Assembly (NCBI GenBank): GCA_012517285.1
Contig: JAAYVG010000049.1
Location: forward strand, 1 to 40,488
Length of the DNA stretch: 40,488 nt
Source of the DNA: Elusimicrobiota bacterium
GTDB taxonomy: Bacteria; Elusimicrobiota; Elusimicrobia; Elusimicrobiales; UBA9959
Direction of reading: 5' to 3'
In this document: positions 15,639 through 23,404 of the stretch, piece after piece
How positions within the stretch are numbered: the first letter of the stretch is position 1
Layout of the letters: each line of letters begins with the position of its first letter
The notes under the pieces: model-generated
The model's database searches: none
The model's input: only the letters and a program-made list of their open reading frames with translations
Told to the model about the DNA's origin: nothing
Translations under genes and position numbers: made by a program

Positions 15639-16382
15639 ATGAGCAATATATTCAAGAGATGCTTTCTTGTTGTTTTTTTGGTTTTGGGTTTAATTGGGAC
15701 CAATGTCCAATTAGCCAAGGCGGACTGCAACGGTAAGATCATATCTGTTGCAGATGGCGATACGCTGACTGTGGAATGCGATAACAAGCAAATAGAAGTT
15801 CGTCTTGACGGAATTGACGCGCCGGAAACAAATCAGTCATACGGAGACAAGGCTACGGAATTTCTGTCTTCTTTAGTTTTTGATAAAACTGTTAATTTAA
15901 TTGAAAAAGGCAAGGACAAATACGGCCGAACGCTGGGTGTGATTCTTCTGTCAGACGGAAGAATATTAAACCGCGAAATAGTAAAAGAAGGTTTTGCTTG
16001 GCATTATAAGCAGTATTCCAATGACACAACTTTAAATAAATTGGAAAAAGAAGCCAAGTCTTCTCATAAAGGACTGTGGAACGATGTTGATCCAACTGCT
16101 CCATGGGATTTCCGTCATTCAACAGAAATAATAGATGAAACTTCCTCTGCAAAAATTAAATCTGATTCAAACCAAAAACCTTCCACTTCACAAAAGACAC
16201 AAGAATTTAAACCAGAAAAAAAATCAGAACAAAAAGAAATTATCGTTTATATCACCCGTACTGGGACAAAGTATCATCGCGTTGGGTGTCAATATCTTAG
16301 AAAAAGCGTGATTCCGATAAGTCTTAAAGAAGCTAAGAATAGAGGATATCTTCCTTGTTCAAGATGTAACCCGCCGTATTAA
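15639..16382 (+). CDS. Secreted thermonuclease (SNase family) with C-terminal zinc-ribbon-like domain
   Basis: A 247-residue nuclease. A signal peptide (about 1-28, ending QLAKA) is followed by the staphylococcal-nuclease fold: VADGDTLTV, EVRLDGIDAPET (Arg55, Asp60, Glu63) and KYGRTLGVIL (Arg97), the counterparts of the catalytic Arg35, Asp40, Glu43 and Arg87. A Ser/Lys/Gln-rich linker leads to a C-terminal module of about 45 residues, YHRVGCQYLRK ... LPCSRCNPP, with one Cys and one CxxC plus His, a metal-binding pattern found on some secreted nucleases. The ATG at 15639 has GGGAGG 5 bp upstream. Arginine codons are often CGN, unlike the neighbours, suggesting transfer. Confidence 0.92.
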   Translation: MSNIFKRCFLVVFLVLGLIGTNVQLAKADCNGKIISVADGDTLTVECDNKQIEVRLDGIDAPETNQSYGDKATEFLSSLVFDKTVNLIEKGKDKYGRTLGVILLSDGRILNREIVKEGFAWHYKQYSNDTTLNKLEKEAKSSHKGLWNDVDPTAPWDFRHSTEIIDETSSAKIKSDSNQKPSTSQKTQEFKPEKKSEQKEIIVYITRTGTKYHRVGCQYLRKSVIPISLKEAKNRGYLPCSRCNPPY

Positions 16383-16561
16383 AAGAACTTTACAAAAAAA
16401 AAGGCAATTTCATCTATAATACCAGTACATAAAAAAATGCCCTTTTAAAATATATAAATTATAATCAACTTTATGAGGAAATAGATTTCGCTTGGCAATG
16501 CATAAACAATTTAAAACTTTTATGGACAATGCCGAGATGATGTGTTAAACTACTATTATCT

Positions 16562-16921
16562 TCCCGATTTCCGCATTTTTAAATCATCAGGATGTAAACA
16601 GACATAGTAGTTATTTGGTCATCTGGTTATTTAATCATCGAGATAAAGACAGATTAAGTCAGGATGAAAACGGATAGTTTAGTTATTTTGGAATGCAGTG
16701 ATCCTACACCCAAAGTAACCGCGTAGGTTACTTTTGGGTTTTGACCTGTACTGTATAAAATTGTGGGCAAAGTCATGTAAAAAACTTTTCTCATAGGGAA
16801 ATTTAAAACATACCCTTTTTTCATGGGCACTACATCGGCCTTACGGACTTTTTGAAAACTCTATCATTTGGAAAAAAAATTACACATATCTCATTTTATT
16901 GAAAAAATGCGGAAGTCGGGA
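16562..16921. mobile_element. Small inverted-repeat element interrupted by an octamer block
   Basis: It is bounded by TCCCGATTTCCGCATTTTT (16562-16580) and the complement AAAAATGCGGAAGTCGGGA (16903-16921). The subterminal core AACTTTTCTCATAGGG, which lies 13 bp inside the end at 12973, here lies about 200 bp inside. The intervening 16581-16780 is octamer-repeat sequence (matching 1096-1147) plus a hairpin. The simplest reading is a MITE-like element into which the octamer block was inserted. No coding capacity was found. The remaining 16383-16561 shows no intact gene. Confidence 0.5.
16708..16742. terminator. Hairpin with short T-run
   Basis: ACCCAAAGTAACC (16708-16720) pairs with GGTTACTTTTGGGT (16726-16739) with one bulged base and a 5-base loop, followed by TTTTG-like sequence. 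It is terminator-like in both directions and shares its GTAAC/GTTACTTTTG core with 11504-11536. It lies about 330 bp after the thermonuclease stop. Confidence 0.45.
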
Positions 16922-17054
16922 ACTGTAGAAGAAAAGTCAAAAGCAGTAGTAACCCAATTTTTTGTTTATATTATTTTTACCTAACTCTTCTCAAAATCTA
17001 TACGATCGTGTCAGAATGAAGTAAAACTATTTTAAATTTTATATATAAAGTTTT

Positions 17055-17159
17055 AGGGGACACTGAAAAAGCCTAACAATGGAGATTTTATAAATGAAAG
17101 ACTGCAGATAACCAAATAACTAAACAACGAGATAACCAGATAACCTTTTTCACTGCCCC
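17055..17159. repeat. Short element with GGGG...CTGAAAAAG ends
   Basis: It starts AGGGGACACTGAAAAAG (17055-17071) and ends CTTTTTCACTGCCCC (17145-17159), imperfect inverted repeats. Between them is an octamer array (17108-17147). The first ~46 bp resemble the reverse complement of 21520-21565. The right end abuts the mltA stop codon at 17160. Confidence 0.55.
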
Positions 17160-18440
17160 CTACTTAATGATCAGCAAGTAAAAATTGCCCTTTTCCCACA
17201 CCGAGTATGCAAACTTTTTAGCCTTCTCACCTGTGCCTGCAAAAAAATCAACCCTTGCACCATTGATAGCTCCACCAGTGTCCTGACAAAAGACAATTTT
17301 TTTTGAATTATTAAATGAAGATATATTTAAAGAATCATCTATCACTGGAAGTTTTACATTTATAACTGCTGGTGTCCCCATAGGTATCAATGAGTTGTCC
17401 ACAGCCACTGATCTCTGGGCAACAAGATTGAGACCGTATGTTCCTATCGGTCCCTCATCAAGCGATTTCAGATCGGCAATAGAAAAAAATACATATCTTT
17501 TATTCTGTCCTATTATTTTTCTATGAAGCTCTGGATGGTCATTTATAAACTTCTTTGATCTATCATAAAATGTTTTATCATCACCCACACCACCATCTCT
17601 TTTGATATATCCACCTTCTAACAGTGCTGTCATCCATCCTTTAAATTTTAATGAGTTTGTAGCAGCAAATCTTGCCCTTTTATAAATGCCATCCTTCATC
17701 TTTAAAACTCCTGATCCCTGAGTATGTATATCAAGGAGATCTGCAATATCTTTCATATAGGCTATCTCATAACCCTTGCCACTCAGTATCCCGTCAAAAT
17801 CTATCTCTTCCCTTGAATAGTATGGAATCAGTCTGTTTGACTCAAGCCTACCCGTAAGTTTCTGTCCCTTGTATCTTTCAGCATCAAAGCTTTCAAGGTT
17901 TATATCTATGAGGTCATCAGGTCTTCTGTAAAGCGGATATCGGTATATGTCGTCTTTGGTTATGGATGCTTCAAATATTGGTTCATAGTATGAGCTAAAA
18001 ACCACGGGATTTGTTCCACTTTTTAATTCATAAACATCAAATCTTTCTCTAATCTTTCTGTTGAACTCCTCATCATTTTGTGAAGTTTTTAATATATCTT
18101 TTAATGCCAGTGTCGATTTCAATAAAACATCTTGAGTGATTCTTTTCCCTGCCAAGTTGTAAGATATATTTTTTGCTGATTCTGAATTAAGATATTTTAT
18201 GTTGAGATCAAAGATTTTTTCTATGTCACTGCCAGAGTCCAATCTAAAATCAGGAATATCATTGTCTTGCAATTTTACAATCATAGCAGTGGCTTTTGCT
18301 TCTTTTTTTGTGCAGGCAAGCATCTCATCCTCTTTGCAAACAGGTCTGGATGAAAGAACTGTAGTATCCTTTTTTATACCGTTGTGACAGGCTGACAAAA
18401 AAATTGACAAACATGCTAATATGTAATAATTTTTTTTCAT
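17160..18440 (-). CDS. mltA: Membrane-bound lytic murein transglycosylase A (lipoprotein)
   Basis: A 426-residue lipoprotein: signal peptide with lipobox LSAC, lipidated at Cys18, so probably attached to the outer membrane facing the periplasm. It cleaves peptidoglycan glycan strands, forming 1,6-anhydro ends. The MltA domain (about 140-300) shows FSSYYEPIFEAS, YPLYRRPDDLID, LIPYYSREEID and DIHTQGSGVLK. The C-terminal 3D domain contains QDTGGAINGARVDFFAGTG, where the catalytic aspartate lies. The start has AGGAGG 6 bp upstream. It is preceded by heptamer repeats and ends at a repeat element, so it is probably transcribed alone. Confidence 0.92.
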   Translation of the reverse strand: MKKNYYILACLSIFLSACHNGIKKDTTVLSSRPVCKEDEMLACTKKEAKATAMIVKLQDNDIPDFRLDSGSDIEKIFDLNIKYLNSESAKNISYNLAGKRITQDVLLKSTLALKDILKTSQNDEEFNRKIRERFDVYELKSGTNPVVFSSYYEPIFEASITKDDIYRYPLYRRPDDLIDINLESFDAERYKGQKLTGRLESNRLIPYYSREEIDFDGILSGKGYEIAYMKDIADLLDIHTQGSGVLKMKDGIYKRARFAATNSLKFKGWMTALLEGGYIKRDGGVGDDKTFYDRSKKFINDHPELHRKIIGQNKRYVFFSIADLKSLDEGPIGTYGLNLVAQRSVAVDNSLIPMGTPAVINVKLPVIDDSLNISSFNNSKKIVFCQDTGGAINGARVDFFAGTGEKAKKFAYSVWEKGNFYLLIIK

Positions 18441-18458
18441 AAAAACCTCCTCTAAGAC

Positions 18459-18535
18459 AGAAGTCAGAAGTCAGAAAACAGAAGTCAGAAAACAGATGTC
18501 AGAAAACAGATGTCAGAAAACAGATGTCAGAAAAG
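18459..18535. repeat. Array of eleven 7-bp units
   Basis: Eleven contiguous heptamers fill the mltA-SIS spacer: AGAAGTC twice, then AGAAAAC alternating with AGAAGTC or AGATGTC, ending AGAAAAG. The alternation gives a 14-bp superperiod. Related heptamers occur at 5225-5245 and 35945-36014. It has no spacers of independent sequence, so it is not CRISPR. Confidence 0.9.
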
Positions 18536-18571
18536 CAAATATTTGATACTCTATACCTCTAATTTAAGCTA

Positions 18572-18589
18572 ACACACTTTATAGTGTGT
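18572..18589 (-). terminator. Hairpin overlapping the SIS-gene stop codon
   Basis: ACACACT and AGTGTGT (7-bp arms, TTAT loop) form a hairpin that includes the TAA stop of the SIS gene. Downstream on the minus strand there is no strong T-run, so termination would be weak. It may instead protect the 3' end. Confidence 0.35.
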
Positions 18590-19580
18590 AGGTTACCTTT
18601 GATAAACCCTTTGGGTTATCAGGGTTCAATCCTTTTTTAACTGCTAACTTAAGAGCTGTAAGCTTTAAAAAAACATCTGTTTCAAGTGCATTAAATGGAT
18701 AGTTATCGCTAAAAGGTTCTAAGATTATGTAATTAACTCTTTTTTCTTGAAGCTTTTCCTTAACAAGTATCAGATCATCTGTTAACCTTTTTTCACCTGA
18801 AAGTATTATAACAGTATCCTTTGATGTAAATGAACCAACAGGGCCATGCAAAAATTCTGCTGCAGAATATCCTAAGGAGTGGATCTGAGCCATCTCTCTG
18901 AATTTAAGAGCAGAGTCCTCTGCTATAGCATTGAACGGACCTCTTCCTACAAAGCCTGTCATACCATCAGATAAGATTTTATCAAATTTGTATCTGTTAT
19001 AAAGTGTTTCAAAGTTATGTATTATATCTGATATCTTATTTTGTGTTTTCATAAAATTCTTTTCACCAAATGATGCTCCCATAATATTTGAAAGTCTCAA
19101 CACTGCCCAGAGCTGGAGTATAAAACTTTTTGTTGCTGCTACAGGAATTTCTTTTGAGTTTGAAAGAAGAATGTGATGTTCAGATATCTTTGCAAGCGGG
19201 TTTGATTTTAGATCAGATTCATTTGTTATGCCGATTAACTTAGCCCCCATATCCTTTATTATTTTTGAACACTTAACTATATCAGGACTCCTACCTGATT
19301 GTGAGAGAGAAAAAAGCAATCTCTTATTAAAATCAAGTTTTTTCTTGTGGTTGAATATGGAGAATGGATGAACTATATTGCTTATGACTCCGCAGTATAT
19401 CTCCCATACATATTTTGCAAAAAGGGTTGCGTTTCCTGAGCTGCCGCGTCCGAGCAGATAAACTTCTTTATATTTTTTAAATATATTTTTATTTATTTTA
19501 AAAGCATTATCAAATTGATTTATAAGATTCGGGATCTCTGATATGTCTTTGTATGTAAGTGTTTCAGTGTATTTTTCCAT
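18579..19580 (-). CDS. Double-SIS sugar-phosphate isomerase/deaminase-like protein
   Basis: A 333-residue protein of the GlmS-isomerase/AgaS type with two SIS domains and no glutaminase domain. The first has LLGRGSSGNATLFAKY, LFSLSQSGRSPDIV and the family signature EIPVAATKSFILQLW. The second has GRGPFNAIAEDSALKFREM and YSAAEFLHGPVGSF. Such proteins isomerise or deaminate amino-sugar phosphates; the exact substrate is not evident. The start has AAGGAG 6 bp upstream and lies 11 bp after the histidine-kinase stop, so they are co-transcribed. A link to cell-wall amino-sugar turnover with the nearby MltA is plausible but inferred. Confidence 0.85.
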   Translation of the reverse strand: MEKYTETLTYKDISEIPNLINQFDNAFKINKNIFKKYKEVYLLGRGSSGNATLFAKYVWEIYCGVISNIVHPFSIFNHKKKLDFNKRLLFSLSQSGRSPDIVKCSKIIKDMGAKLIGITNESDLKSNPLAKISEHHILLSNSKEIPVAATKSFILQLWAVLRLSNIMGASFGEKNFMKTQNKISDIIHNFETLYNRYKFDKILSDGMTGFVGRGPFNAIAEDSALKFREMAQIHSLGYSAAEFLHGPVGSFTSKDTVIILSGEKRLTDDLILVKEKLQEKRVNYIILEPFSDNYPFNALETDVFLKLTALKLAVKKGLNPDNPKGLSKVTYTL

Positions 19581-19591
19581 AGATATCTCCT

Positions 19592-21451
19592 TTATTTTGC
19601 TTTTAGAAGAGCAAAATAAAATTTACTGCCCTTTCCCTTTTCAGATTCGAACCATATCTTGCCATTGTGTTTTTCTATTATTGTTTTTGTTATTGAAAGC
19701 CCAAGTCCATTGCCTTCCACATCAAGCATGGTTTCCCTTGATCTGTAAAATTTTTCAAATATATGTTTTTTATCCTCTTCGTCAATCCCAATACCATTGT
19801 CAGAAACTTCAAAGACCGTAAAGCTTCCCCTGTCATACAACCTTATATTTATTTCAGTTTCTTCCTTTGAATACTTTATAGCATTATCAATTAAATTGGT
19901 TATTGCCTGAACAAGCCAATGCCTGTCTCCCATTATAAAAGAATTTTCTGTATTTCTATCAAATTTTATCTTTATTTTTTTTGCATAGGCTTTGGATTTC
20001 AGTGAGCTTATGGAGTTATCTATCAGCTCGGTTATATCACAGCTCTCAAGTTCAAAGTCTGAGATTGAATTGAGCTTTGATATGTCAAGGAGATTGGTTA
20101 CTATATTTATAAGCCTGTCGGTGGCATCATCAACCATTTTTAAAAACATCATCTGTTGGTCATTTAAGTTTCCTGCCTCACCGTTAAGCATCACAGATAC
20201 AAAGCCTTTTATTGTTGTAAGCGGGGTTTTTATCTCATGGTTTACTGTTGCTAAAAAATCATCCTTAATCCTGTTGAGATTTGCGAGGTTCACAGTATCA
20301 GATGAAAGTTTATTGTATAGCTCAAAAAGATTTACCATTATAGCAAGTTCCTCGGAGATCATCTCCACAAGTTTTATGTCATCACTTATAATATTCTTTC
20401 CCTCCTGTATAGCTATCAGTAAGACTCCAAACCTTGATGTGGCTGTGTATATAGGGGATATTATGGCAGTTTTTATATCATTTTCTTTGAGTATATCATC
20501 AGTTTCTTTGTCATCGTAAATATAAAGAATATTCTTGTTTGTAAACGATTTGACTATAACTGAGTTATGATCATTAATATCTACTGGTTTTACTGATTTT
20601 ATACTTTCAGGAAAAAATGAATAAGGAGTGAGTGAGTTAACCTTGTCATCATATGAAAAATATACAACAAACAGTGGATTTAAATATTTATACACCAGCT
20701 CCATAAGATATTTTATTGGATTATCTATGTTTGAGGTGAAGCTTGTTATACCTTCATAGACGAGCTTTGCCTCTCTGCTTTTTTTTATGAGTCTTGAACC
20801 CTGATTCTCAAATTCCCTTACAACAGCATCTATCTCATTCTTCAGCTTTTTGTTCTCATTCTTTATTTGCTCTGTTCCCTTATAGATGTTAGACAAAAAG
20901 TTTTTAACCATTAAAATAAATTCAGCACAGTTCATCAGCTCATCGGTTATAGAATTGTTTGAAATTATTACCGAAACAATCCTTCTATCGGAGATGCCAA
21001 CTGATATAAATATTGCATTCTTGTTTTTCTTTGGAACGAGCTCAGTATTTTTTTCAAGTTTAATTTCTTCTTTGAAGTTATTTAATGCCTCATTTATTTT
21101 AGAAAATATAAGATTTTCTTTAAGATTATTTATCCCTCGAATATAGCTCCAGTTTTTGGCGTCGTTTTCGAATATGTATGCTGATGTTTCAGGAAATGTG
21201 GAGTTGAGCTTTACAAATATCATATTGAGAAGATTGATATAGTTGTTCATATCAAAGAGATTTGATGATAGAACTGATGATACGAATGTTTTCAATCTTC
21301 TACTCGCATCCAACTGATTTTCAATCCTTTGCTGAAGTGGTAATATCTTCTTAAACCTTATATACCAATATATGAAAAACGCTATAACAAGAAGCATTAT
21401 TGAGTATATATATATCATATGGATCACTGAAAAAGATGGTAAAAACTGCAC
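19592..21451 (-). CDS. Membrane sensor histidine kinase with GAF-like domain
   Basis: A 619-residue hybrid-free kinase: one membrane segment (about 12-31), a coiled coil (40-65 and 190-230), a GAF-like sensor (about 235-380), then HisKA and HATPase. The phospho-acceptor is His405 in FLATVNHEIKTPLTTIKG. ATP-site boxes are N (AITNLIDNAIKYSKE), G1 (VSDNGIGIDEED), F (IFEKFYR) and G2 (GNGLGLSITKTIIEKH). No receiver domain or response-regulator gene is adjacent. The start is GTG at 21451, reached after TATAAT (minus strand, 13 bp upstream); an internal ATG at 21418 is the alternative. The start region overlaps an inverted-repeat element (21424-21559), so the N terminus is uncertain. Confidence 0.9.
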   Translation of the reverse strand: MQFLPSFSVIHMIYIYSIMLLVIAFFIYWYIRFKKILPLQQRIENQLDASRRLKTFVSSVLSSNLFDMNNYINLLNMIFVKLNSTFPETSAYIFENDAKNWSYIRGINNLKENLIFSKINEALNNFKEEIKLEKNTELVPKKNKNAIFISVGISDRRIVSVIISNNSITDELMNCAEFILMVKNFLSNIYKGTEQIKNENKKLKNEIDAVVREFENQGSRLIKKSREAKLVYEGITSFTSNIDNPIKYLMELVYKYLNPLFVVYFSYDDKVNSLTPYSFFPESIKSVKPVDINDHNSVIVKSFTNKNILYIYDDKETDDILKENDIKTAIISPIYTATSRFGVLLIAIQEGKNIISDDIKLVEMISEELAIMVNLFELYNKLSSDTVNLANLNRIKDDFLATVNHEIKTPLTTIKGFVSVMLNGEAGNLNDQQMMFLKMVDDATDRLINIVTNLLDISKLNSISDFELESCDITELIDNSISSLKSKAYAKKIKIKFDRNTENSFIMGDRHWLVQAITNLIDNAIKYSKEETEINIRLYDRGSFTVFEVSDNGIGIDEEDKKHIFEKFYRSRETMLDVEGNGLGLSITKTIIEKHNGKIWFESEKGKGSKFYFALLKAK

Positions 21452-21559
21452 GCTTTTTTAACATTATATGTCAAAAACTTTGCAGCTTTGATATAATTTT
21501 TTAAACTTTTTATATAGTTTTTCATTTACAAAAACTCCACCGTTAGCCTTTTTCAGTGA
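21424..21559. repeat. 136-bp segment with 12-bp inverted terminal repeats
   Basis: TCACTGAAAAAG (21424-21435) and CTTTTTCAGTGA (21548-21559) are perfect inverted repeats. The right side, read in reverse, begins GGGGTCACTGAAAAAGG directly after the DnaA-like gene's TGA and resembles 17055-17100. The left end lies inside the first codons of the histidine kinase. It may be a MITE-like insertion. Confidence 0.5.
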
Positions 21560-21563
21560 CCCC

Positions 21564-23402
21564 TCATATAAGATCAAGGATTGCTGATAGGTAAACAGAG
21601 TTTGCTTTCAATCTGTTTGAATAAAACCATGCACTCTTGATGTTGATGCTTTCCATTATCTTTTCAGTAAGATGTCTAAACTCCTCTTCCTTAGCGCTTA
21701 AAGCACTTGTTGTTGGAGGCCCTATTACAATGAGTCCATTTATGTTTTTATCAATAACAAAGTTTCCTATTTTAAAAGGGATACCATATATCTCATCTGG
21801 ATCATACTCCTCAGTGAATACAGTTTCCCATGATAGTTCGGTTGAAAGGTTTTTAGATGCAACCTCTTTCATTCTTCGAGAGATGTATCCTATGACATCC
21901 TTCATCCCCTTTGGATAAAAAATTCCCCATTTATAGAAACTTTCATCGCTGGTGCCAGAATAAAAGTTAGCTCCCTTTAACTCATCAGCTCCAGGTATGG
22001 TTAAATCATCCTTTTCACCTGTGAGCATCTCAATCATATCCTGATGCAGAATCGAATTATTTGTTTGAGATATGTACCTCTCTAATTTTTTAGCTCTAAA
22101 AAGTATTTTGCTTACCGTCCTAAAATCCAAATTTTTTGACACAAAGAATTTTTTTATATGATCCTCTGCTAACTTTATATCCATATTGTTTAGAAGCTGG
22201 TCAAGAATAGATCTGTATGTGTTTGAGTTCGGTTGCTTTATATCAACCATCCAGCCCTGTGAAAACTGAATACCAATCATATTTTCAAGCGGTTCCAGTT
22301 CCTGAGGTGAAAACAGTGATGAAAATACAACCTGCTTGTTTGACTGCATTGACTGACTGAGTATTTTTGATATAAATGCCTTGTTCTCCTTGTTTATAAG
22401 CATAAGATGAATATCGTCTATGATTATTACCTTGCAGTCATTTATTATCCTTTCAATCTTGTCCAAAAAATTACCCTTTATTGCAATATTAACCCCTATT
22501 GAGAGTTTAACACCATTTGTAACAAATATATTCTTCTGGCCTATTGATGACGAAAGCCCGTATGACATAGAGTGGATGAAGTGAGATTTACCATTTCCAA
22601 CAGGTCCATATATAAGTATTGGATTGTACATCACTCCAGGGTTTTCCACAACGGCCATAGCTGCAGCATGTGCAAAGCGGTTGTGTGAGCCGGTTATAAG
22701 GGTTTGAAAGCTCAACATAGGATTTAATGGCAGTTCTATTGACCATTTCAGTTTAAGTCTTTCTGCAGTTCTTTTGGTTATGGCTGTATCATCTGAAGAT
22801 TTAGTATCACCTTCAACTTTGCTTACAGTGTTTTCTTCTTTCTTATCATCTGTTGGATGATCATTGCTTTCACCGATCTGATTGTGTTTTATATTCTGGC
22901 TGGATGGTTCAATGCTGCCTTTCTTGGGTTTATTCTCTCTTGCTGCTGCGACAGTGTCTGGAACCTGAATTTTTTCCGGGTCTTTTATTACCGGTTCATC
23001 TTTAATATCCGATGACTTTAGCTCTTCTTCTTTATTGACATTTTCTTTTATCTCAAGATCTGGCATAGGGATATCTATGGTATCGGCTACTGATGCAGAT
23101 CTGTTGGTTGCCGGTACATAACTTGGAGCTTGAACATTTGCCGGGGTGAATCTTTTCTGATTCGGAGATTTAGATTTTGATATATCATCAAGAATATTTT
23201 TAAACTTTTCTTCAATTCCTGCATCATATTCAAAAAGATATATTAAAAAATTATAATCATTTGATATAATCCTCTCAGGTCTTGAACAAACTGCACCAAG
23301 AGATTTTATTATTTTTAATATGTCCTTCAGTTCACATTTCAACAGCAATCTGTATTTCTTTTTTGGATCACCTGTTTCAGCTATCTCCCATTTGGTTATC
23401 AT
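21564..23402 (-). CDS. DnaA-like AAA+ ATPase lacking DNA-binding domain
   Basis: A 612-residue protein. A small N-terminal alpha/beta domain (1-~75) is followed by a disordered, charged linker (~80-215) and a DnaA/Hda-type AAA+ core (~218-430). The core has NPMLSFQTLITGSHNRFAHA, Walker A GPVGNGKS (266-273) and Walker B VIIIDDIH (325-332). The expected arginine-finger region (RxRSRF in DnaA) reads LENMIGIQFSQGWMVDI, without the arginines; a sensor-2-like Arg remains in LDFRTVSKILFRAKK. DnaA domain IV (DNA-binding HTH) is absent; instead the last ~170 residues form an unrecognised domain. It is therefore not the replication initiator. The start lies 2 bp after the acidic partner's stop. Confidence 0.8.
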   Translation of the reverse strand: MITKWEIAETGDPKKKYRLLLKCELKDILKIIKSLGAVCSRPERIISNDYNFLIYLFEYDAGIEEKFKNILDDISKSKSPNQKRFTPANVQAPSYVPATNRSASVADTIDIPMPDLEIKENVNKEEELKSSDIKDEPVIKDPEKIQVPDTVAAARENKPKKGSIEPSSQNIKHNQIGESNDHPTDDKKEENTVSKVEGDTKSSDDTAITKRTAERLKLKWSIELPLNPMLSFQTLITGSHNRFAHAAAMAVVENPGVMYNPILIYGPVGNGKSHFIHSMSYGLSSSIGQKNIFVTNGVKLSIGVNIAIKGNFLDKIERIINDCKVIIIDDIHLMLINKENKAFISKILSQSMQSNKQVVFSSLFSPQELEPLENMIGIQFSQGWMVDIKQPNSNTYRSILDQLLNNMDIKLAEDHIKKFFVSKNLDFRTVSKILFRAKKLERYISQTNNSILHQDMIEMLTGEKDDLTIPGADELKGANFYSGTSDESFYKWGIFYPKGMKDVIGYISRRMKEVASKNLSTELSWETVFTEEYDPDEIYGIPFKIGNFVIDKNINGLIVIGPPTTSALSAKEEEFRHLTEKIMESINIKSAWFYSNRLKANSVYLSAILDLI

Positions 23403-23404
23403 AA

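Larger units (their letters stand above)
12973..16921. mobile_element. Inverted-repeat-bounded cargo region (putative composite element)
   Basis: The left boundary is TCCTGACTTCCGCATTTTT (12973-12991) and the right boundary is its complement AAAAATGCGGAAGTCGGGA (16903-16921), with one mismatch. Between them lie three plus-strand genes: two TM2-domain proteins and a secreted thermonuclease. Their reading frames use CGN arginine codons and GCG more often than neighbouring genes, which favour AGA/AGG. No transposase and no target-site duplication could be seen. An extra left-type end at 16562 means the right boundary could instead belong to a small nested element, so the unit is inferred. Confidence 0.45.

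Noticed and set aside
16420-16536. Small gene between the thermonuclease and the repeat element
   Set aside because: A frame of about 35 codons exists, but it has no start codon or ribosome site; at most a remnant.
16741-16759. Promoter TTGACC/TATAAA
   Set aside because: The two boxes are only 7 bp apart, too close for a sigma-70 promoter.
12973-16921. Complete autonomous transposon
   Set aside because: No transposase or integrase frame was found and no target-site duplication could be recognised.
18459-18535. CRISPR-like regular repeats
   Set aside because: Units are 7 bp (14-bp superperiod) with no unique spacers and no cas genes in the window.
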